From Tolypocladium sp. Sup5 PDA-1 (lineage: Eukaryota; Ascomycota; Sordariomycetes; Hypocreales; Ophiocordycipitaceae), in NCBI GenBank assembly GCA_000750105.3, contig JPHH03000091.1, positions 1 through 64,000 on the forward strand: a stretch of 64,000 nucleotides of DNA. Direction: 5' to 3'. How positions within the stretch are numbered: position 1 is the stretch's first letter; each line of letters opens with the position of its first letter. The position numbers and the translations under genes were made by a program. This document shows positions 62,056 through 64,000 of this stretch, one piece after another. The notes beneath the pieces were generated by a model. That model was not told the origin of the DNA. It searched no databases and saw only the letters and a program-made list of their open reading frames with translations.

Positions 62056-62741
62056 CGATGTGCAATCGACAGCAAAATACAGGCGATATACCGCTCTCGG
62101 AAGCATTCAATGCCACATGCAACGCGACGCCGAAGAAACGAGACTGCGTGGATCATACGTTGTACCAATCTCCCTACTGGTAAGCCCTCGTCAGTGTAGT
62201 TCTTTGTTCCGCTGCCACATGGTTCACCAATGGTGCCATCTGGTGCCCATCCATCTGTAAACACCTTGAGAAAGTCCTCCATCAACGCTGGTGTGACTCG
62301 ACAGTCCCATCTGTGAGCTGTCACGAATCCATCCACGATCTTGTAGCACTCGTGAAGCTCAAGCTTGTTGAGATCGTCGGAGTCTATGATTATGCAAGAA
62401 GTGGAGGCGTGATGCAAATCCCGAGTACGAAACTGCTCAAAGACCTTGCGTCGCTTAGCCGCGGGCTGCTTAGAAACCGTGGCGTTGGACACCGATCCGT
62501 CACTGCCGTGCTGGCTCTCTTCGACTTTTTGACCGCTCCTCCGAATCCAGTTTTGGTAGTCAAAGCTTTCGTCGCTTAGGTGGCTCAACTGGCTGTGGTG
62601 ACTGACTTCACTGAGGCGGTCTTCTTCGCCTTGGTTGTTCTTCTCATCGTGGTAGGTCACCTCTCCAAGGCAAAATTGCCCACCCAGATTACCCTCTTCG
62701 CTGCTGTCGGAAGGTGGCGAGAGCTCCGGTATGCGCTTCAT
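61956..62741 (-). CDS. hypothetical protein, tandem paralogue 1
   Basis: A minus-strand frame of 261 codons from the ATG at 62741. Residues 1-110 are acidic and disordered (PELSPPSDSSEEGNLGG) and end in a basic KQPAAKRRKVFEQFRTRD. The conserved core is LNKLELHECYKIVDGFVTAH and VTPALMEDFLKVFTDGWAPD. This core recurs in the neighbouring locus at 63306-63962. The end after residue 185 is poor (FLRRRVACGIECFRERY) and probably follows an unrecognised intron near 62190. The KRRKVF stretch could be a nuclear signal. Family unknown. Confidence 0.45.
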   Translation of the reverse strand: MKRIPELSPPSDSSEEGNLGGQFCLGEVTYHDEKNNQGEEDRLSEVSHHSQLSHLSDESFDYQNWIRRSGQKVEESQHGSDGSVSNATVSKQPAAKRRKVFEQFRTRDLHHASTSCIIIDSDDLNKLELHECYKIVDGFVTAHRWDCRVTPALMEDFLKVFTDGWAPDGTIGEPCGSGTKNYTDEGLPVGRLVQRMIHAVSFLRRRVACGIECFRERYIACILLSIAHRYIYSTRLSCMVGRCVALASLVVFANKDRRAFS

Positions 62742-63305
62742 GGCGCCGGGTTTAAGGTTGAGAGGATGCTATACCTCTGTGGTGTCGTGAAGGAGGAGAC
62801 TGAGAGACGGAGAGGGTGCAGTGTGGGAGGCTCTGGCCCAAGGAGATGATGAAAGAAGAGAGGGAATGGGATTCAAGGAGGTTTGCTACGCACTGACTTA
62901 AATAGCAGCAGCAGCGGTGATCAACTCCGAGTTGTGCAGTGAATCACATAGCAGCGCACCACGAATGCTCACAGAGTGTGGTGCAGGAAGCCCGCGCTGG
63001 CAGCATCTACTGCTCACATTGGGACAACTGAACGGCATATGCAAATTGAAAGGGCGATGCATGACAGACCTTGTGTTTTTCTCCATAGCCACTACCCTCC
63101 CTCCTCTCCCTTGCTAGCAACGCCCCAAACCCAGTCATCCTTCTACCTGATCCAGTTCTTCTCAGCTTTCGCCTTCCCTTGGAACCGGATCGGAAAGTCG
63201 GGGCGCTCCAGTCGGAAAGCTCGACAAATGTTGAAAAAGTGCACGCTATCGACGAACTGGTGCTGAGTCGACGTCCCGGGTAGTTCCTCTGCCTTTGCCC
63301 GACGT
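62742..63305. other. intergenic between tandem paralogues
   Basis: About 560 bases, probably the promoter of paralogue 1. Frames at 62898-63092 and 62976-63266 have no motif. Confidence 0.3.
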
Positions 63306-63962
63306 CTAATCATGTCTTTGCGTAGACGATGGCATGAGCTCTGTTGCGCCGGAGTCTGCCAGAATAGAGTTAGCATGTAAGGTATTCACAATTGAGCCTT
63401 GCCACGTGGATATGCCTTACCTTTAACGAATACCCCAATGGGATCCCTGCCTGTACGGCACATTGAAGTCCAGAGAGGCTCAACCGGCTCAACACCGTCG
63501 TCGCTCGAAGTCCAGTTGTCGTCGAATACCACCGCGAAGAAGTCCTCCATCAACACGGGCGTAACGTCATGCTCCTGTGCATAGGCTTTCACGTATCTAT
63601 CCACGATATTGAAGCACTCGTGGAGCTCAAACTCGTTGAAGTCGCAGCACCCCTGACATTGCGAGGAGGACACTCGCGACCCAGGCTTTGGTCTCGAAGC
63701 TGTTCGAAGATTCGCTGTCTCTTGGTCGAGGGCTTCTCGGCCGTTTCGGGGGCTTGGGTGCATGACGTATCGCTGCTCCAGTCGTGTCCTCCCCGCCGCT
63801 GGAGTCCTCAGAGGTACGCTTCATCCTGTTTCTGTGGCCGGTTTCAGGCGCTTTGTATGATCCCATTCTAAGATGCTGTTGGGTAGACGATGACGCGCGG
63901 TAGTGCTGAGTAGAGATGAGGGGATGAAAAGACTCAAGGCACGGAGGGCAAAATCGCGGCAC
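63306..63962 (-). pseudogene. tandem paralogue 2, probably frameshifted
   Basis: Frames change twice on the minus strand: MKRTSEDSSGGEDTTGAAIR, then (shifted) EKPSTKRQRIFEQLRDQSLG, then (shifted) FNEFELHECFNIVDRYVKAY and VTPVLMEDFFAVVFDDNW. These match in order the MKR start, AAKRRKVFEQFR and LNKLELHECYKIVDGFVTAH of paralogue 1. A 65-nt intron at 63356-63420 (GTAAGG, GCTAAC, GGCAG) then gives VKDSGATELMPSSTQRHD and a stop at 63306. Either the copy is dead or the sequence has two indel errors. Confidence 0.4.
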
Positions 63963-64000
63963 ATTGACGACTTGAAAGAAGTAAGAAGCTGAGGAGGGCA

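Overview
The window is nuclear DNA of a filamentous ascomycete (Pezizomycotina). Coding regions are cut by very short introns (46-80 nt) with CTRAY-type branch sites. Protein families point the same way: BYS1 secreted protein, ZNFX1/Hrr1-type helicase with CCCH, NFX1 and RZ fingers, ASH1-type SET protein, DUF3638 giants, LaeA-like methyltransferases, Fungal_trans_2 regulators, BTB and RBR proteins. By general impression the best fit is Sordariomycetes, perhaps Hypocreales; this is inference, not proof. There is no rRNA, tRNA, CRISPR array or operon here. The region is gene-poor and accessory in character, with intact genes spaced among relics and repeats.

Layout. 0.7-8.5 kb: a pseudokinase (-), a hypothetical protein, a tandem-chromodomain gene, a membrane-anchored hypothetical protein (-), a stand-alone chitinase-C-terminus-like Cys domain (-) and a second chromodomain gene. 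9.9-11.6 kb: an intact KstD-like flavoprotein. 12.2-18.8 kb: copies of a dispersed repeat, one split by about 1.95 kb of DNA carrying a dead amino-acid/choline-type permease, plus two small coiled-coil genes, one followed by a decayed partial copy of itself. 19-24 kb: a BYS1-type secreted protein, two hypothetical genes and an inverted third repeat copy. 24.3-26.4 kb: an intact five-exon FMO-like monooxygenase. 27.2-29.8 kb: a mosaic of relics (DUF3638 C-terminus, transcription factor, kinase-like tail). 30.5-32.5 kb: an ASH1-type SET methyltransferase with one in-frame stop. 33-36.5 kb: weak or broken genes. 37.8-40.7 kb: a diverged inverted repeat without genes. 41-48 kb: a conserved hypothetical gene, a dead LaeA-like methyltransferase, a secreted Cys-rich protein, a conserved hypothetical gene and a dead FAD oxidase. 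48.1-54.2 kb: the ZNFX1-like helicase. 54.8-60.5 kb: BTB, small C2H2 and RBR genes, and a spare RBR C-terminus. 60.6-64 kb: a Cys-rich protein and two tandem paralogues.

Two themes recur. First, decay: several genes are open across long homologous stretches except for single nonsense codons, many explainable as C-to-T changes, or single-base frameshifts. Repeat-induced point mutation, ordinary pseudogenisation and long-read indel errors must be told apart. Second, several otherwise separate genes (two chromodomain proteins, an ASH1-type SET protein, a ZNFX1/Hrr1-type helicase) belong to families that act in chromatin or small-RNA silencing; their proximity may be chance. The most unusual observations are two solo proteins sharing a C-x(10)-C...NGGxGG...C..Y domain, three GC-AG introns inferred in separate genes, and the nested and inverted repeat structures.
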